DNA from: Candidatus Gastranaerophilales bacterium
GTDB lineage: Bacteria > Cyanobacteriota > Vampirovibrionia > Gastranaerophilales > Gastranaerophilaceae
DNA length: 44,710 nt
Assembly: GCA_900552525.1 (NCBI GenBank)
Contig: UNSK01000013.1
Location: forward strand, 1 to 44,710
Direction: 5' to 3'
The translations under genes and the position numbers were made by a program. Of this stretch, positions 8,624-18,645 are shown piece by piece. Every line of letters begins with the position of its first letter. Positions within the stretch are counted from its first letter, which is position 1. The notes beneath the pieces are model-generated. The model was not told the DNA's origin and searched no databases. It saw only the letters and a program-made list of their open reading frames with translations.

Positions 8624-10333
8624 TTATGCTAATGCCTTTCTAACAGCTTCGTTGAATATAATTCTACCAACAGTAGTTTCTATTCTCTTGCCTTTTTCAT
8701 CACGAACCACAATCTTATCGTGAAGCGTAATTACCTTAGCTTCCAATGCAGCAATTGCATCTTCAAAGCTGTAGAAGTAACCTTTAACTTCCTGTTCAGG
8801 ATCTTTCAATATTGTTAAGTAGTAAAGACCTAGAACCATATCTTGTGAGTGAGTGATGATTGGCTTACCATTAGCAGGAGCCAAAATATTATTTGTAGCT
8901 AACATAAGCATTCTTGCTTCTGTCTGAGCTTCAATTGAAAGCGGTACGTGAACAGCCATTTGGTCACCGTCGAAGTCAGCGTTGAACGCTGTACATACTA
9001 GCGGGTGAAGTTGAATTGCACGACCTTCAACCAATTTAGGTTCAAAAGCCTGAATACCAAGTCTGTGAAGGGTTGGAGCACGGTTAAGCATTACCGGATG
9101 TCCGTCAATTATCTCTTCTAAGATATCCCAGACTTTAGCATCTGAACGTTCAATCATTTTCTTTGCAGATTTAATGTTTTGAACATATCCTCTTTCAATT
9201 AATTTATTAACAACAAACGGTTTAAATAATTCAATTGCCATTTCTTTTGGTAAACCGCACTGGTTAAGCTTCAATGAAGGCCCAACTACGATTACAGAAC
9301 GGCCTGAATAGTCAACACGTTTACCTAATAAGTTCTGACGGAAACGTCCCTGTTTACCTTCAATAATATTAGATAAAGATTTCAGTGCTCTGTTGTTAGG
9401 ACCAACAACAGTTCTTCCGCGTCTGCCGTTATCAATAAGAGCATCAACAGCTTCCTGTAACATACGTTTTTCGTTTCTTACAATAATTTCAGGAGCACCC
9501 ATTTCCAATAATCTTTGTAAACGGTTATTTCTATTAATAACTCTTCTGTATAAGTCATTCAAATCAGATGTTGCAAATCTGCCGCCATCCAACTGCACCA
9601 TTGGTCGTAAATCAGGAGGTGTAACAGGAAGAACATCCATAATCATCCAAGTTGGATCAGTTTCAGAAGAAATTAAAGAATCTAATAATCTTAATCTCTT
9701 GATTAACTTACCTTTTCTCTGTACAGAAGTTACATGCCCAGCCAATTCTGTTCTAATTTCATCAGCAAGCTCATGAACATTGATTTCACCAAGTAATTGC
9801 TTGATTGCTTCTGCACCTATTCCTACTTCAAGCTTAGATTCTTCATTTTCCATAATGAAATCTTCATATTCTTCTTCGCTTAAAAGCTGGAATTTTTTGA
9901 ATGGACTATCAGCAGGGTCAATTACAACATAATTATTGAAGTAAATAACCTGTTCCAAATCCTTCAATGTCATATCAAGAAGTAAGCCAAGATATGAAGG
10001 TATTCCTTTTAAGAACCAGATATGAGAAACCGGAGCTGCAAGCTTAATGTGTCCCATTCTGTGGCGTCTTACCTTTGAATCAGTAACTTCAACACCGCAT
10101 CTTTCGCAGATAATACCTTTATGGCGAACTCTTTTATATTTTCCGCAATAGCATTCCCAGTCCTTTGTTGGTCCAAAAATTCTTTCGCAGAATAAACCAT
10201 CTCTTTCAGGTTTTAAAGTTCTATAGTTAATTGTTTCAGGTTTTGTAACCTCGCCGTAAGACCACTTCAAAATTCTTTCAGGTGAAGCGATGCTTATGCG
10301 TATATAATCAAAATAATCAATACTTGTAGACAA
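8624..10333 (-). CDS. rpoC1: RNA polymerase gamma subunit, N-terminal part of beta' (RpoC1)
   Basis: The 569-residue product is the N-terminal part of beta'. It has the first zinc site ([20 protein letters not shown], about residues 61-80) and the clamp and lid region with [20 protein letters not shown]. It also has the universal catalytic motif NADFDGDQ at 451-458, with Asp453, Asp455 and Asp457 binding Mg2+. It ends just after [10 protein letters not shown], the point where cyanobacterial and plastid beta' is divided, and rpoC2 resumes 51 nt downstream. It appears somewhat shorter than the roughly 620-630 residues I recall for cyanobacterial RpoC1. The start codon is TTG at 10333, chosen because AAGGAGAT lies at correct spacing upstream and the sequence then reads [18 protein letters not shown]. 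Confidence 0.97.
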   Translation of the reverse strand: MSTSIDYFDYIRISIASPERILKWSYGEVTKPETINYRTLKPERDGLFCERIFGPTKDWECYCGKYKRVRHKGIICERCGVEVTDSKVRRHRMGHIKLAAPVSHIWFLKGIPSYLGLLLDMTLKDLEQVIYFNNYVVIDPADSPFKKFQLLSEEEYEDFIMENEESKLEVGIGAEAIKQLLGEINVHELADEIRTELAGHVTSVQRKGKLIKRLRLLDSLISSETDPTWMIMDVLPVTPPDLRPMVQLDGGRFATSDLNDLYRRVINRNNRLQRLLEMGAPEIIVRNEKRMLQEAVDALIDNGRRGRTVVGPNNRALKSLSNIIEGKQGRFRQNLLGKRVDYSGRSVIVVGPSLKLNQCGLPKEMAIELFKPFVVNKLIERGYVQNIKSAKKMIERSDAKVWDILEEIIDGHPVMLNRAPTLHRLGIQAFEPKLVEGRAIQLHPLVCTAFNADFDGDQMAVHVPLSIEAQTEARMLMLATNNILAPANGKPIITHSQDMVLGLYYLTILKDPEQEVKGYFYSFEDAIAALEAKVITLHDKIVVRDEKGKRIETTVGRIIFNEAVRKALA

Positions 10334-10345
10334 TTTTCTATCTCC

Positions 10346-13300
10346 TTATATTTCACCCAGTGTAGCAGAAGTATCAAAGAAGTTGATATTTAACAACTCT
10401 GAATCAATGTCTGACAAAGTTCTCTTCGGAGCAGCTTTGCGCAAATCGTCCATATCCGACATTAAATCTACTTCTACACCGTTTTTCTTAGCAACTGTAA
10501 TATCTAAACCGATACTTTGCAATTCTCTTACAAGTACCTTAAATGATTCAGGAATACCAGGTCTTGGAATATTGTCCCCTTTAACAATTGCTTCATAAGC
10601 TCTGTTACGTCCGTTAACATCATCTGATTTGATTGTTAACATTTCTTGCAGAGTATATGCAGCACCGTAAGCTTCCAATGCCCAAACTTCCATTTCACCG
10701 AATCTTTGTCCGCCGAACTGAGCCTTACCGCCTAATGGCTGCTGTGTTACCAATGAGTAAGGACCTGTTGAACGAGCGTGAATTTTATCATCAACAAGGT
10801 GGACAAGTTTCAGGATATAAGATAACCCGACAGCGATAGGTTCATCAAACGGTTCACCTGTTCTACCATCAATAAGATAAACCTTACCATCTTCTCTAAC
10901 CCAGTCACAGCCAGATTCTTTAATACCTCTGATAAGCTCTGCCTTAGTAGCAATTTCAGATTGGTTATCACCATATCTTTCATCGAAAGAAGGCGCTTCG
11001 TAGTGTTCACCTGTCAAGTATGCTGCCAAACCTAATAAGCATTCATATGTTTGACCAACGTTCATACGGGAAGGAACACCAAGAGGATTCAATACTATAT
11101 CTACCGGAGTACCATCAGGTAAGAATGGCATGTCTTCTTTAGGAAGTATTCTTGAAACGATACCTTTGTTACCGTGACGTCCTGAAAGTTTATCACCAAC
11201 AGATACCTTACGTTTTTGAGCTATATAAACTCTGATTACTGTGTTTGCACCAGGCGGCAATTCGTCACCTTTTTCACGGTCAAATACCTTAACGTCAAGA
11301 ACTCTTCCACCTTCTCCATGAGGAACTCTTAATGAGTTATCTTTAACATCTCTAGCCTTTTCTGCAAAGATTGCTCTTAAAAGTTTTTCTTCTGGCGGAT
11401 GCTCTGATTCACCCTTTGGAGTTACCTTACCAACAAGGATATCATCAGCATAAACTCTGGCACCAATACGAACAATACCGCGTTCATCAAGGTGTCTTAG
11501 AGCTTCTTCTGATACATTCGGAATTTCTCTAGTGATTTCTTCCGGTCCAAGTTTTGTTTGTCTTGCATCTATTTCTAATTTTTCAATGTGAACAGATGTA
11601 AATATATCATCATGTACGCATCTTTCTGAAAGCAGGATAGCATCTTCGAAGTTATATCCTTCCCAAGGCATATATGCAACCAGAATGTTTTTACCAATTG
11701 AAAGTTCACCGCAGCTTGTAGAAGCACCATCAGCAATTACATCGCCGGCATGAACCTTATCACCTTCGTGAACAATCGGTTTCTGGTTAATACAAGTATC
11801 CTGGTTTGAACGTACATATTTCATTAATGTATGTAAGTGTTGTTTGCCGTTTACATCTCTAATGATGATTTCTTCACCCACAACTCTTTCAACAACACCG
11901 TCAACTTTAGCGCATACAACCATACCGGAGTCTTTTGCAACTCTTCTTTCCATACCTGTACCAACAACCGGTCTTTCTGTGATGAGAAGAGGTACTGATT
12001 GACGCTGCATGTTTGAACCCATCAATGCACGGTTAGCATCATCGTGCTCAATGAATGGAATCATAGATGTTGCAACAGAGATAATCTGAATAGGGCAAAC
12101 ACCCATATAGTCAACTTTTGAAGAGTCACTCATAATAAATTCTGATCTGTAACGAACCGGAATTTGAGCAGCTTTAAAAGTATTATCAGGATTTAATTGA
12201 ACGTCAGCCGGAGCGCAACGGAAATTTTCATCTTCGTCAGCTGTCATATAAACAACTTCATCCGTTACAACACCATCTTTTACAACAAAGAATGGAGATT
12301 CAATAAATCCATAATCATTAACTCTTGCGTGAGTAGCTAATGAACCAATCAAACCTGCGTTTGGACCTTCAGGAGTTTCAATAGGACAAATACGTCCATA
12401 GTGAGAAGGATGGATGTCACGAACCGCAAATCCGGCTCTTTCTCTCTGCAAACCGCCAGGTCCTAAAGCTGAAATACGTCTTTTGTGAGTTAATTCAGCA
12501 AGAGGGTTAATCTGGTCCATGAACTGTGATAACTGAGATGAACCGAAGAATTCTTTTAATGAAGCAACCAACGGTTTAGTATTCAACAAGTTCAATGGAG
12601 TTAAAGTTTCAGAATCCTGTAAAGTCATTCTTTCCTTAACGATTCTTTCAATTCTTGATAAACCAACTCTAAACTGGTTTTGAAGAAGTTCACCAACTGA
12701 ACGAATTCTTCTGTTCCCTAAGTGGTCTATATCATCAAGAGAACCTTCATCATATGTTAAGTTAATTAAATATTCAATTGATGCTACAATATCCTGAACA
12801 GTAAGAGTTCTCTGATTTTTAGAGATATTCAGGTTAAGTTTTTTGTTTAATTTATAACGACCTACACGACCAATATCATATTTCTTTTCATCAAAAAATC
12901 TTGATTCAAGAATTTGACGTCCGCCCTGTGCAGAAGCAGGATCGCCCGGTCTCAATTTTTTATATAAATCTATTAAAGCATCATCTGTAGTTTCTGTTGT
13001 ATCTTTATCAAGAGTTTTCTTTAAGAATTCAAAGTGAGTAAATAAAGATTCCATTTCAGAAACGGTAATACCCATTGCTTTCAATAAAGTTGTAGCAAGG
13101 ATTTTTCTATTTTTATCAATCTTAACGTAAATAATATCGTTAGAATCTGTTTCAATTTTCAACCATGCTCCGCGGTTAGGAATCATTGTTGCATTATAAA
13201 GTCTTTTACCTGTCGGAGAGATTTCTCTCTTGAAGTAAACACCAGGTGAACGAACGATTTGAGAAACGATAACACGTTCTGCACCGTTTACAATGAAAGT

Positions 13301-13660
13301 ACCTTTGTCAGTCATTGTAGGGATATCACCGATATAAACTTCTTGTTCTTTGATTTCACCGCTGTCACGGTTAACAAGTCTAACCATTACACGTAATTGT
13401 TTTGCATAAGTAGCGTCATGTATACGAGCTTCTTCTACTGTGTATTTTGCATTATCGAACGTATAGTTTGGAAGGAAGTGAAGCTCTAATCTTCCTGTAT
13501 AATCTTTTACAGGAGAAAAAGATAAAAGCTCTTCTTTTAACCCTTCTTTCAAAAACCATTCAAATGATTTTTTCTGCACGTCAATTAAATCCGGTAAATC
13601 ATCCAAACGAGTATTAGGTATACCCATTGGAGTTACTCTTTTTGCATATTCTGTCGACAT
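10346..13660 (-). CDS. rpoB: RNA polymerase beta subunit
   Basis: The 1104-residue product has a typical cyanobacterial RpoB length. Conserved blocks in order are [15 protein letters not shown] (fork region), [20 protein letters not shown] followed by [10 protein letters not shown] (rifampicin pocket), and a [20 protein letters not shown] block. Further on are [14 protein letters not shown] and the C-terminal [19 protein letters not shown]. At the main resistance positions (E. coli 516, 526, 531) the residues are Asp, His and Ser, the sensitive type. ATG at 13660 follows GAGGTGA. rpoB opens the operon; the gap to rpoC1 is 12 nt. No rplJ or rplL lies upstream; instead a 296-nt divergent region separates it from an unknown membrane protein gene. 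Confidence 0.98.
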   Translation of the reverse strand: MSTEYAKRVTPMGIPNTRLDDLPDLIDVQKKSFEWFLKEGLKEELLSFSPVKDYTGRLELHFLPNYTFDNAKYTVEEARIHDATYAKQLRVMVRLVNRDSGEIKEQEVYIGDIPTMTDKGTFIVNGAERVIVSQIVRSPGVYFKREISPTGKRLYNATMIPNRGAWLKIETDSNDIIYVKIDKNRKILATTLLKAMGITVSEMESLFTHFEFLKKTLDKDTTETTDDALIDLYKKLRPGDPASAQGGRQILESRFFDEKKYDIGRVGRYKLNKKLNLNISKNQRTLTVQDIVASIEYLINLTYDEGSLDDIDHLGNRRIRSVGELLQNQFRVGLSRIERIVKERMTLQDSETLTPLNLLNTKPLVASLKEFFGSSQLSQFMDQINPLAELTHKRRISALGPGGLQRERAGFAVRDIHPSHYGRICPIETPEGPNAGLIGSLATHARVNDYGFIESPFFVVKDGVVTDEVVYMTADEDENFRCAPADVQLNPDNTFKAAQIPVRYRSEFIMSDSSKVDYMGVCPIQIISVATSMIPFIEHDDANRALMGSNMQRQSVPLLITERPVVGTGMERRVAKDSGMVVCAKVDGVVERVVGEEIIIRDVNGKQHLHTLMKYVRSNQDTCINQKPIVHEGDKVHAGDVIADGASTSCGELSIGKNILVAYMPWEGYNFEDAILLSERCVHDDIFTSVHIEKLEIDARQTKLGPEEITREIPNVSEEALRHLDERGIVRIGARVYADDILVGKVTPKGESEHPPEEKLLRAIFAEKARDVKDNSLRVPHGEGGRVLDVKVFDREKGDELPPGANTVIRVYIAQKRKVSVGDKLSGRHGNKGIVSRILPKEDMPFLPDGTPVDIVLNPLGVPSRMNVGQTYECLLGLAAYLTGEHYEAPSFDERYGDNQSEIATKAELIRGIKESGCDWVREDGKVYLIDGRTGEPFDEPIAVGLSYILKLVHLVDDKIHARSTGPYSLVTQQPLGGKAQFGGQRFGEMEVWALEAYGAAYTLQEMLTIKSDDVNGRNRAYEAIVKGDNIPRPGIPESFKVLVRELQSIGLDITVAKKNGVEVDLMSDMDDLRKAAPKRTLSDIDSELLNINFFDTSATLGEI

Positions 13661-13757
13661 TAATTCACCTCATCTATTCTAATGATGTACTATATAAAAA
13701 TTTTATTTTTCTACTTTTATTTCGGACATAATTATCCCATATACAGCATGTCATACT

Positions 13758-13785
13758 ATCGTACAACATCAAAATTCAACGTCAA
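13758..13785 (-). promoter_or_regulatory. candidate rpoB operon promoter
   Basis: On the minus strand, TTGACG (plus positions 13780-13785), a 16-nt spacer and TACGAT (13758-13763) form a plausible vegetative promoter about 100 nt upstream of rpoB. The -35 matches consensus at five of six positions and the -10 at four of six. It would give a leader of roughly 90 nt. A second, closer promoter cannot be excluded because the leader is AT-rich. Confidence 0.4.
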
Positions 13786-13822
13786 GTTAATAAGCGTATT
13801 TTGTACAATTTTTCAAGTGTTT

Positions 13823-13870
13823 TGTAACAAAAACTTTACAAAACTTAATCTGTAACATAGAAATGTAACA
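13823..13870 (+). repeat. three direct copies of TGTAACA upstream of rpoB and the divergent membrane protein gene
   Basis: TGTAACA occurs at 13823-13829, 13851-13857 and 13864-13870 in the 296-nt intergenic region, among several TTTACA-like sequences. The spacings (21 and 6 nt between copies) are not an obvious helical multiple of each other. They could be a regulator's binding sites or chance in AT-rich DNA. Confidence 0.35.
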
Positions 13871-13893
13871 AATACTTTTTTATCTTTACATAA

Positions 13894-13917
13894 CTGGCAA
13901 TTATTATTTTGTGCCAG
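13894..13917. promoter_or_regulatory. inverted repeat CTGGCA-N12-TGCCAG, possible operator
   Basis: CTGGCA at 13894-13899 and TGCCAG at 13912-13917 are perfect inverted arms separated by 12 AT-rich bases. The site lies about 40 nt upstream of the start of the 625-residue membrane protein gene. The arms are the most G+C-rich words of this otherwise AT-only region, which favours a protein-binding dyad over chance. No known consensus was recognised. Confidence 0.35.
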
Positions 13918-13956
13918 ACTTTATATTTTATGTAAACAGTATAAGGGTAGTTGTGC

Positions 13957-15834
13957 TTGAAAGTTCATAATTTTAGTAATAATCAGGAATATCCTGTCAA
14001 TAATAAACATCAAAAATCTCCTGCTTTTCGAGCAGGTATGACAGACATGCTCAATATGAGCGGAAATCTCATGCAGGGAATAGAAAACAGCGGTTTTTTA
14101 GGTTCTTTTCTAATTCAGGATTTCTGCGGTATGACAATACCGCGAACAGCAGCTGGTTTCTTACGGGATAAAGAACATACCGGACATTACAACATGCAGG
14201 AAGGAAAAGAAGTATTTGGACGTGAAGGTTTAACGGGGCCATGCATGATGGCGGTTGCACCGTTATCGCTTCTTATTGCTGCTAAATTTGGCCGTACCAC
14301 AAGTGTTAATACTCAATTAATCAAAAGATTTGGCAACAGCTTAAAGGAAATTCTTACAAACCCGAATTTTGATAAAGGTCTCTTGAAGCAGCCTGAGCGA
14401 TTTAAGCAGGAATTTTACAGAACAAATATCGAAAAAATATTAAATGACACTTTAGGCAAAGAAAACACTCAAAAAGAATCTGTTGAATACATTTTAAAAC
14501 AAATTAATAATATGGAAAAAATTCCTGCGGATGCCAAGTTAAAAAAATTCCGGGGCAAAGCTAAGTACAGAAGCGAATGCATGAACAATATCATGGAGCA
14601 TATTGACAATATAAGGTATTCTACCAGTTCTGATTTAAACATGCTTCAGAAAGTCAAGTTCGGGTCAGATAAGCTTGACTGCAAAAAAGCTTTTTCAACA
14701 AAGAATACAATTGATGCAATGATAAAATACTCAGACGATGCAATCATTTTAAACAGACACCTAGACAAACTTGATGAGCTTTCTGCAGAAAGCATCAAAA
14801 ATAAATCTCTTGCAAAGAGAATGATTACAAATATTTCTATGATGGCTGCTACATTAGGCGTGCTGTCAGTGCTGCCTAAAATTTATGCAAGAAGCAATAC
14901 TGCACCTGGAGCACGTAAAGTCGATCAAAAAACTCAGGATTACAATATAGCATTTGAAGGAAGAAAACCTGACACAGGAGTTCTTGAAAAGCTGGGAAAA
15001 ATTATCAATAAGAACAAAAATGATTTTGTTTCAAATGAATTAGAATATAATGGCCACAATTTTACGAATACCTTGATGGCTGGCCTATCTGTATTCGGGC
15101 TTTTAGCTCCAAGAGGGCTTCGAGCTTACAGTCGTGCACAGGTTGATGAAGACGGAAAAAAAGATTTAACCGAGTTATGGGAAATTGTTTTAAGAGATTT
15201 AACATCAAGCCTTGCTGTAGTTTTTGCAGTACCTATGCTTACAAGAGCATGCGTAACTTCATATGAAAAGAAATCTGGATTTGTACTGATGCAAAAAGAC
15301 AGAAGCAGCCAGTCAAAACTAAAAACTTCTCTGGATTTATTGAATCCATACAGCAAAGCTCATGTTCTAACAAATTCAGAAATTAATTCTCTATACAATA
15401 ATATTGATACAAAAGATAAAATGCTAAATTTCTGCAAGTACATTGATAAAAACGGTGGAGATTTACAGAAAATTATATCAAAATCAGAGCATGCAGAAGA
15501 AATATTTAAGATATCATCTTTAAATGGTTTAAATAAAGCTGATAAAAACAAAAAAATAATTTCACTTGTTGAAAAATTTGATAAGTCAAAGGCTGATGAA
15601 ATAATTAAAAAGCTCATGAAGGCTGTAGGCAAAGCAAAGAGTAACAAAATAACAACTTTTGCAAGGGGGCTTACATCTGTACCAGGCTTGTTAACAACAT
15701 TTTTTATATCACCATATCTGCTTGGCTGGTTTATTCCGCGTTTAACATATAAAAATACGCGTCGAATCCATGAAAAGCAAGATAGGGAAAGAGAAGCCAG
15801 AAGACTTGAAAAGCTGAATTCTATAAATAATTAG
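13957..15834 (+). CDS. hypothetical multi-pass membrane protein, family not recognised
   Basis: The product of about 625 residues has no family I can name. Hydrophobic segments include [16 protein letters not shown] near residue 95, [13 protein letters not shown] near 300, [17 protein letters not shown] near 370, and [11 protein letters not shown] near 420. A C-terminal hairpin-like stretch, [18 protein letters not shown], lies near 590 and is followed by a highly basic tail rich in Arg/Lys/Glu. The segments between are Lys-rich and helical, and there is no signal peptide. TTG at 13957 is preferred to TTG at 13951 because GGG at 13945-13947 then has 9-nt spacing. The gene is divergent from rpoB. 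Its 3' end overlaps the convergent transglycosylase gene by 14 nt. Upstream are the CTGGCA/TGCCAG dyad and a TGTAAAC word. Confidence 0.78.
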   Translation: MKVHNFSNNQEYPVNNKHQKSPAFRAGMTDMLNMSGNLMQGIENSGFLGSFLIQDFCGMTIPRTAAGFLRDKEHTGHYNMQEGKEVFGREGLTGPCMMAVAPLSLLIAAKFGRTTSVNTQLIKRFGNSLKEILTNPNFDKGLLKQPERFKQEFYRTNIEKILNDTLGKENTQKESVEYILKQINNMEKIPADAKLKKFRGKAKYRSECMNNIMEHIDNIRYSTSSDLNMLQKVKFGSDKLDCKKAFSTKNTIDAMIKYSDDAIILNRHLDKLDELSAESIKNKSLAKRMITNISMMAATLGVLSVLPKIYARSNTAPGARKVDQKTQDYNIAFEGRKPDTGVLEKLGKIINKNKNDFVSNELEYNGHNFTNTLMAGLSVFGLLAPRGLRAYSRAQVDEDGKKDLTELWEIVLRDLTSSLAVVFAVPMLTRACVTSYEKKSGFVLMQKDRSSQSKLKTSLDLLNPYSKAHVLTNSEINSLYNNIDTKDKMLNFCKYIDKNGGDLQKIISKSEHAEEIFKISSLNGLNKADKNKKIISLVEKFDKSKADEIIKKLMKAVGKAKSNKITTFARGLTSVPGLLTTFFISPYLLGWFIPRLTYKNTRRIHEKQDREREARRLEKLNSINN

Positions 15835-16486
15835 CAAGAATTGATTTTACGTAGTTCTGAGTTTCCTTATAAGGAGGAACTCCGTCATATTTGTCCACTG
15901 CCCCAGGCCCTGCATTATAAGCTGCAAGCGCTAAAATAACATTACCATTATATTTATTAAGCATGGATTTCAAATATTTCACTCCGCCTTCAACATTTTG
16001 TTCTGGATCCATAGGATTTGTAACCCCAAGTCCCTTTGCAGTTGCAGGCATTAACTGCATTAAGCCCATAGCGCCTACTTTCGACCTCGCATTAGGATTA
16101 AAACCTGATTCTTGTTTAATAAGTGCATTAACAAGTTTTTCATCAACGCCATGCTTTTTGGCAGCCCTAAATACAATATTTTTAATCTGTTCTCTTGTAG
16201 ATATTTTTTCTGCTCCGGTTTCTGCTTGAGCAGAATAAATGTTGGCATTAACTTTTGTAACAGGACGTGTAAGTAAATCACCAAATTTTACGCCGGTAGA
16301 ATTCTTTAGAACATTCTCAAAGGATTGAATCTTGGCCTGCTGATTCTCTACAGCAGTATTTTGTTTTTCTACAGGTGCCCACTGAGCGTTTAAAGTATTT
16401 ACATAATTGTTCATCTGCACGGCACGCTGCATTGCACTTGCTTTACCGGATGATGATAATAAATTTTGTATCATTGAAGAAAACAT
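15821..16486 (-). CDS. soluble lytic transglycosylase-type (SLT/GEWL) murein hydrolase without signal peptide
   Basis: The C-terminal half (about residues 100-221) is an SLT domain. It has the catalytic glutamate in [13 protein letters not shown] (Glu126), the [17 protein letters not shown] block, [16 protein letters not shown], and [16 protein letters not shown]. These enzymes cleave the MurNAc-GlcNAc bond of peptidoglycan to give 1,6-anhydro products. The N-terminal 95 residues are polar and helical (Gln/Asn-rich, few hydrophobic runs) and contain no signal peptide or lipobox. Export by the flagellar type III system or another leaderless route is therefore possible, as for some flagellum-associated murein hydrolases. 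ATG at 16486 has an AAAGGAT ribosome site. The 3' end overlaps the convergent membrane protein gene by 14 nt, and the gene is divergent from the next operon. Confidence 0.9.
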   Translation of the reverse strand: MFSSMIQNLLSSSGKASAMQRAVQMNNYVNTLNAQWAPVEKQNTAVENQQAKIQSFENVLKNSTGVKFGDLLTRPVTKVNANIYSAQAETGAEKISTREQIKNIVFRAAKKHGVDEKLVNALIKQESGFNPNARSKVGAMGLMQLMPATAKGLGVTNPMDPEQNVEGGVKYLKSMLNKYNGNVILALAAYNAGPGAVDKYDGVPPYKETQNYVKSILANYL

Positions 16487-16631
16487 AGAAATTTAATCCT
16501 TTCAATTATGTAAACGAAAATAAAATTTATTTCTTTAGCTTTGGGAACAAAATATCCACTATTTGATTTAATTAATTAATTCAAAAAGTCAAATCGGCAT
16601 GCTATATATAGATTTTTTTTTTATAGTATGG

Positions 16632-16637
16632 TATTAT
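16632..16637 (+). promoter_or_regulatory. candidate -10 box of the three-gene acidic-protein/ATPase operon
   Basis: TATTAT at 16632-16637 lies 10 nt before the ATG at 16648 and follows a run of ten T (16613-16622). No good -35 hexamer is seen at 16-18 nt. The start point would be near 16644, giving a leader of only a few bases for the ATG, or about 19 nt for the alternative GTG at 16663. Confidence 0.35.
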
Positions 16638-16647
16638 TTAACATAGC

Positions 16648-18624
16648 ATGGGAGAGTGTTTGGTGAATACTGATAATTTTTTAATAGATAATAGCGATAT
16701 TGAAATGGCGCAGAATATATGTAAAATGATTACCAATACAGAGGTAAGAAATAGAGCTGTCGCTAATGCTATTGCAGGAAGTATAGCTGCAAAATTTTTT
16801 GATACAGAAAAATATGATGTAGATTCTGAATCTGGATTGCATAATATTGGAACCGTACTTGAAGATATTGATATCTCAGATATATACATTAATGGAAATT
16901 ATTTTGATGCCAGAGTATTCTTTAATGAAGAAGAAATGAGTATACCAGCTGCACATTTCAAAAATAATCTTCTTCCAACTGCTTACATGTTCATCAAAAT
17001 TAATGCAGACCTATCAGGTGCTACAGTAATAGGTTTTGTTAATCCGGAAAATGTAAAAATGATGAATTCTGTTGATGGATATTATCATATAAATGAAGAT
17101 GACCTTGAATCTTTCTATGATATTGAACCGTTGATTGTTACAGTTGAGGATTCTGTAGAAGTCAGTGATAAGGATATTTTTGCATTCATTGATAATAGCC
17201 TTGAAGATAAAAACAGCTTTTATGCAGAATTATTAAAATCTAAAGAAGGCCGTATAAAACTTGCAAAAGCTATCAAAGCTCAAAATATATTTAAATTTGT
17301 ATCTATAGCTGATAATAACAATATTGAAGCAAATGAAATTGAAGAAAATATTCCAGACTTTGGATTTGGTGACTCTCCGGAAATCAGTTTTGAAAGTTCT
17401 GGTGATTTAGATTTACTTTCTGAAGAAAATATTGATGACTTGAGCCTGGAAAATCCTATAGTAGATGATTTAGAACCAAGCATTGATACTTTAGATTCGA
17501 TTGAAGAAACTAGTGATTTAATTGATTTAGAAGAAAAAGATATTGAAGATTTTTCTGTGGCTGCACAAGACGATGTTTTAGAAACTGTAGATGAAGACTT
17601 TTCTTCTGAGATAAATTTACAACAGGACGATTCAAATGAAGAAATAGAAATTCCAAATACACTGACAGATGAAGAAAATATAGAAGATATAACAATACAA
17701 GAAGATATGCCATTTGCTTCTCTTGATAATGAACCTTCAGAGGAAGCGACTGAAGAAGTAAGTAGTAATACAACTTTTGAATATACCACTGTAGCTTCAC
17801 CAAGTATTGATACTTCCGAAGATATTCTTGAGGAACTTACAAATCAGCCGGAAGATAATAATATTGAAGCTCCGATAAGCGAAGAAAATGGAACTGGAGA
17901 ACAAATTGAAGCATTATTTAATAATGATACAGAAGATGTTGTTAATGAAGATGCTGCTACTACAGAAGAAACTCCTGGGCTAAAGGTTTATCCAGCAAAG
18001 CAGAAAAAAAGCTTTTTAATACCGCTTTCAATATTGCTTGTTCTCATTGCAGCAGGTGCCCTTGGTTATGTTGGATATACTAAATTTCTTGCATCACCAC
18101 CTCCAAGTGAAGATATAATCAATAATGAAACATCAAATCCAGAATCGCAGGCAACTCCTAAAACAGAAGAAGCAATGCCAATTGAGTCTGTTGAAGCAAC
18201 AACACCACAAAATACGGTAAATGAAGCTGCTTCTGAAACAATTCCTATGATCGAACAAAATCTTGATGCCTCAATCCTTGTTTCAAATTTAAAAGTTGAA
18301 TGGGAAGTTCCTGCGGCGTATACATCTAATACATCTGCAAAAAGATATCTTACAAAATTAGGTAAAATTATACAATTAAATTTAAAAACAGAGTTATTGC
18401 TCTTAAATAAACCGCCAATAACAAATAAAATTGGAGTTGAAATTAAGTACAACCGTGACAGTAGAAAGTTTGAGGCAGTCGGAATTACAATTTCGAGTGG
18501 AGAAAATAGTGTTGATGCTTTAATTCTGCAAACAGTTAATAAAGCTCTTGCTATGAACTTGAGCACAAATACCGATTCCTTTGCAAAACTACAGGGAAAT
18601 CCGGTTCTGATTATACATTTATAA
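16648..18624 (+). CDS. acidic single-pass membrane protein with TonB-C-like extracytoplasmic domain, function unknown
   Basis: The 658-residue product has four parts. Residues 1-200 form a folded domain (AQNICKMITNTEVRNRAVANA, then strands around DISDIYINGNYFDARVFF) that faintly recalls cyanobacterial DUF1822. Residues about 225-445 are extremely Asp/Glu-rich and probably disordered, with motifs such as SSGDLDLL at about 250. A single membrane helix spans about 456-478 (FLIPLSILLVLIAAGALGY). Residues about 544-658 follow a Pro/Thr linker and look like a TonB C-terminal domain (VEWEVPAAY, then ISSGENSVDALILQTVNKAL). The inferred topology is N-terminus in the cytoplasm. An alternative start is GTG at 16663, which has GGGAG at good spacing. 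It is the first of three genes, 21 nt before the next. Neither TonB identity nor function is proven. Confidence 0.85.
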   Translation: MGECLVNTDNFLIDNSDIEMAQNICKMITNTEVRNRAVANAIAGSIAAKFFDTEKYDVDSESGLHNIGTVLEDIDISDIYINGNYFDARVFFNEEEMSIPAAHFKNNLLPTAYMFIKINADLSGATVIGFVNPENVKMMNSVDGYYHINEDDLESFYDIEPLIVTVEDSVEVSDKDIFAFIDNSLEDKNSFYAELLKSKEGRIKLAKAIKAQNIFKFVSIADNNNIEANEIEENIPDFGFGDSPEISFESSGDLDLLSEENIDDLSLENPIVDDLEPSIDTLDSIEETSDLIDLEEKDIEDFSVAAQDDVLETVDEDFSSEINLQQDDSNEEIEIPNTLTDEENIEDITIQEDMPFASLDNEPSEEATEEVSSNTTFEYTTVASPSIDTSEDILEELTNQPEDNNIEAPISEENGTGEQIEALFNNDTEDVVNEDAATTEETPGLKVYPAKQKKSFLIPLSILLVLIAAGALGYVGYTKFLASPPPSEDIINNETSNPESQATPKTEEAMPIESVEATTPQNTVNEAASETIPMIEQNLDASILVSNLKVEWEVPAAYTSNTSAKRYLTKLGKIIQLNLKTELLLLNKPPITNKIGVEIKYNRDSRKFEAVGITISSGENSVDALILQTVNKALAMNLSTNTDSFAKLQGNPVLIIHL

Positions 18625-18645
18625 GCTAGAAGATGAGAATTTATT

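Noticed and set aside
16575..16620. GCCGAT word upstream of the transglycosylase gene as a flagellar sigma-28 promoter
   Set aside because: GCCGAT is present on the minus strand, but no TAAA element lies at the required 15-nt spacing and the site is over 90 nt from the start.
17280..17803. Ser/Leu-rich minus-strand frames opposite the acidic membrane protein gene
   Set aside because: They are the complement of GAA/GAT-rich codons in the acidic region and have no ribosome site.
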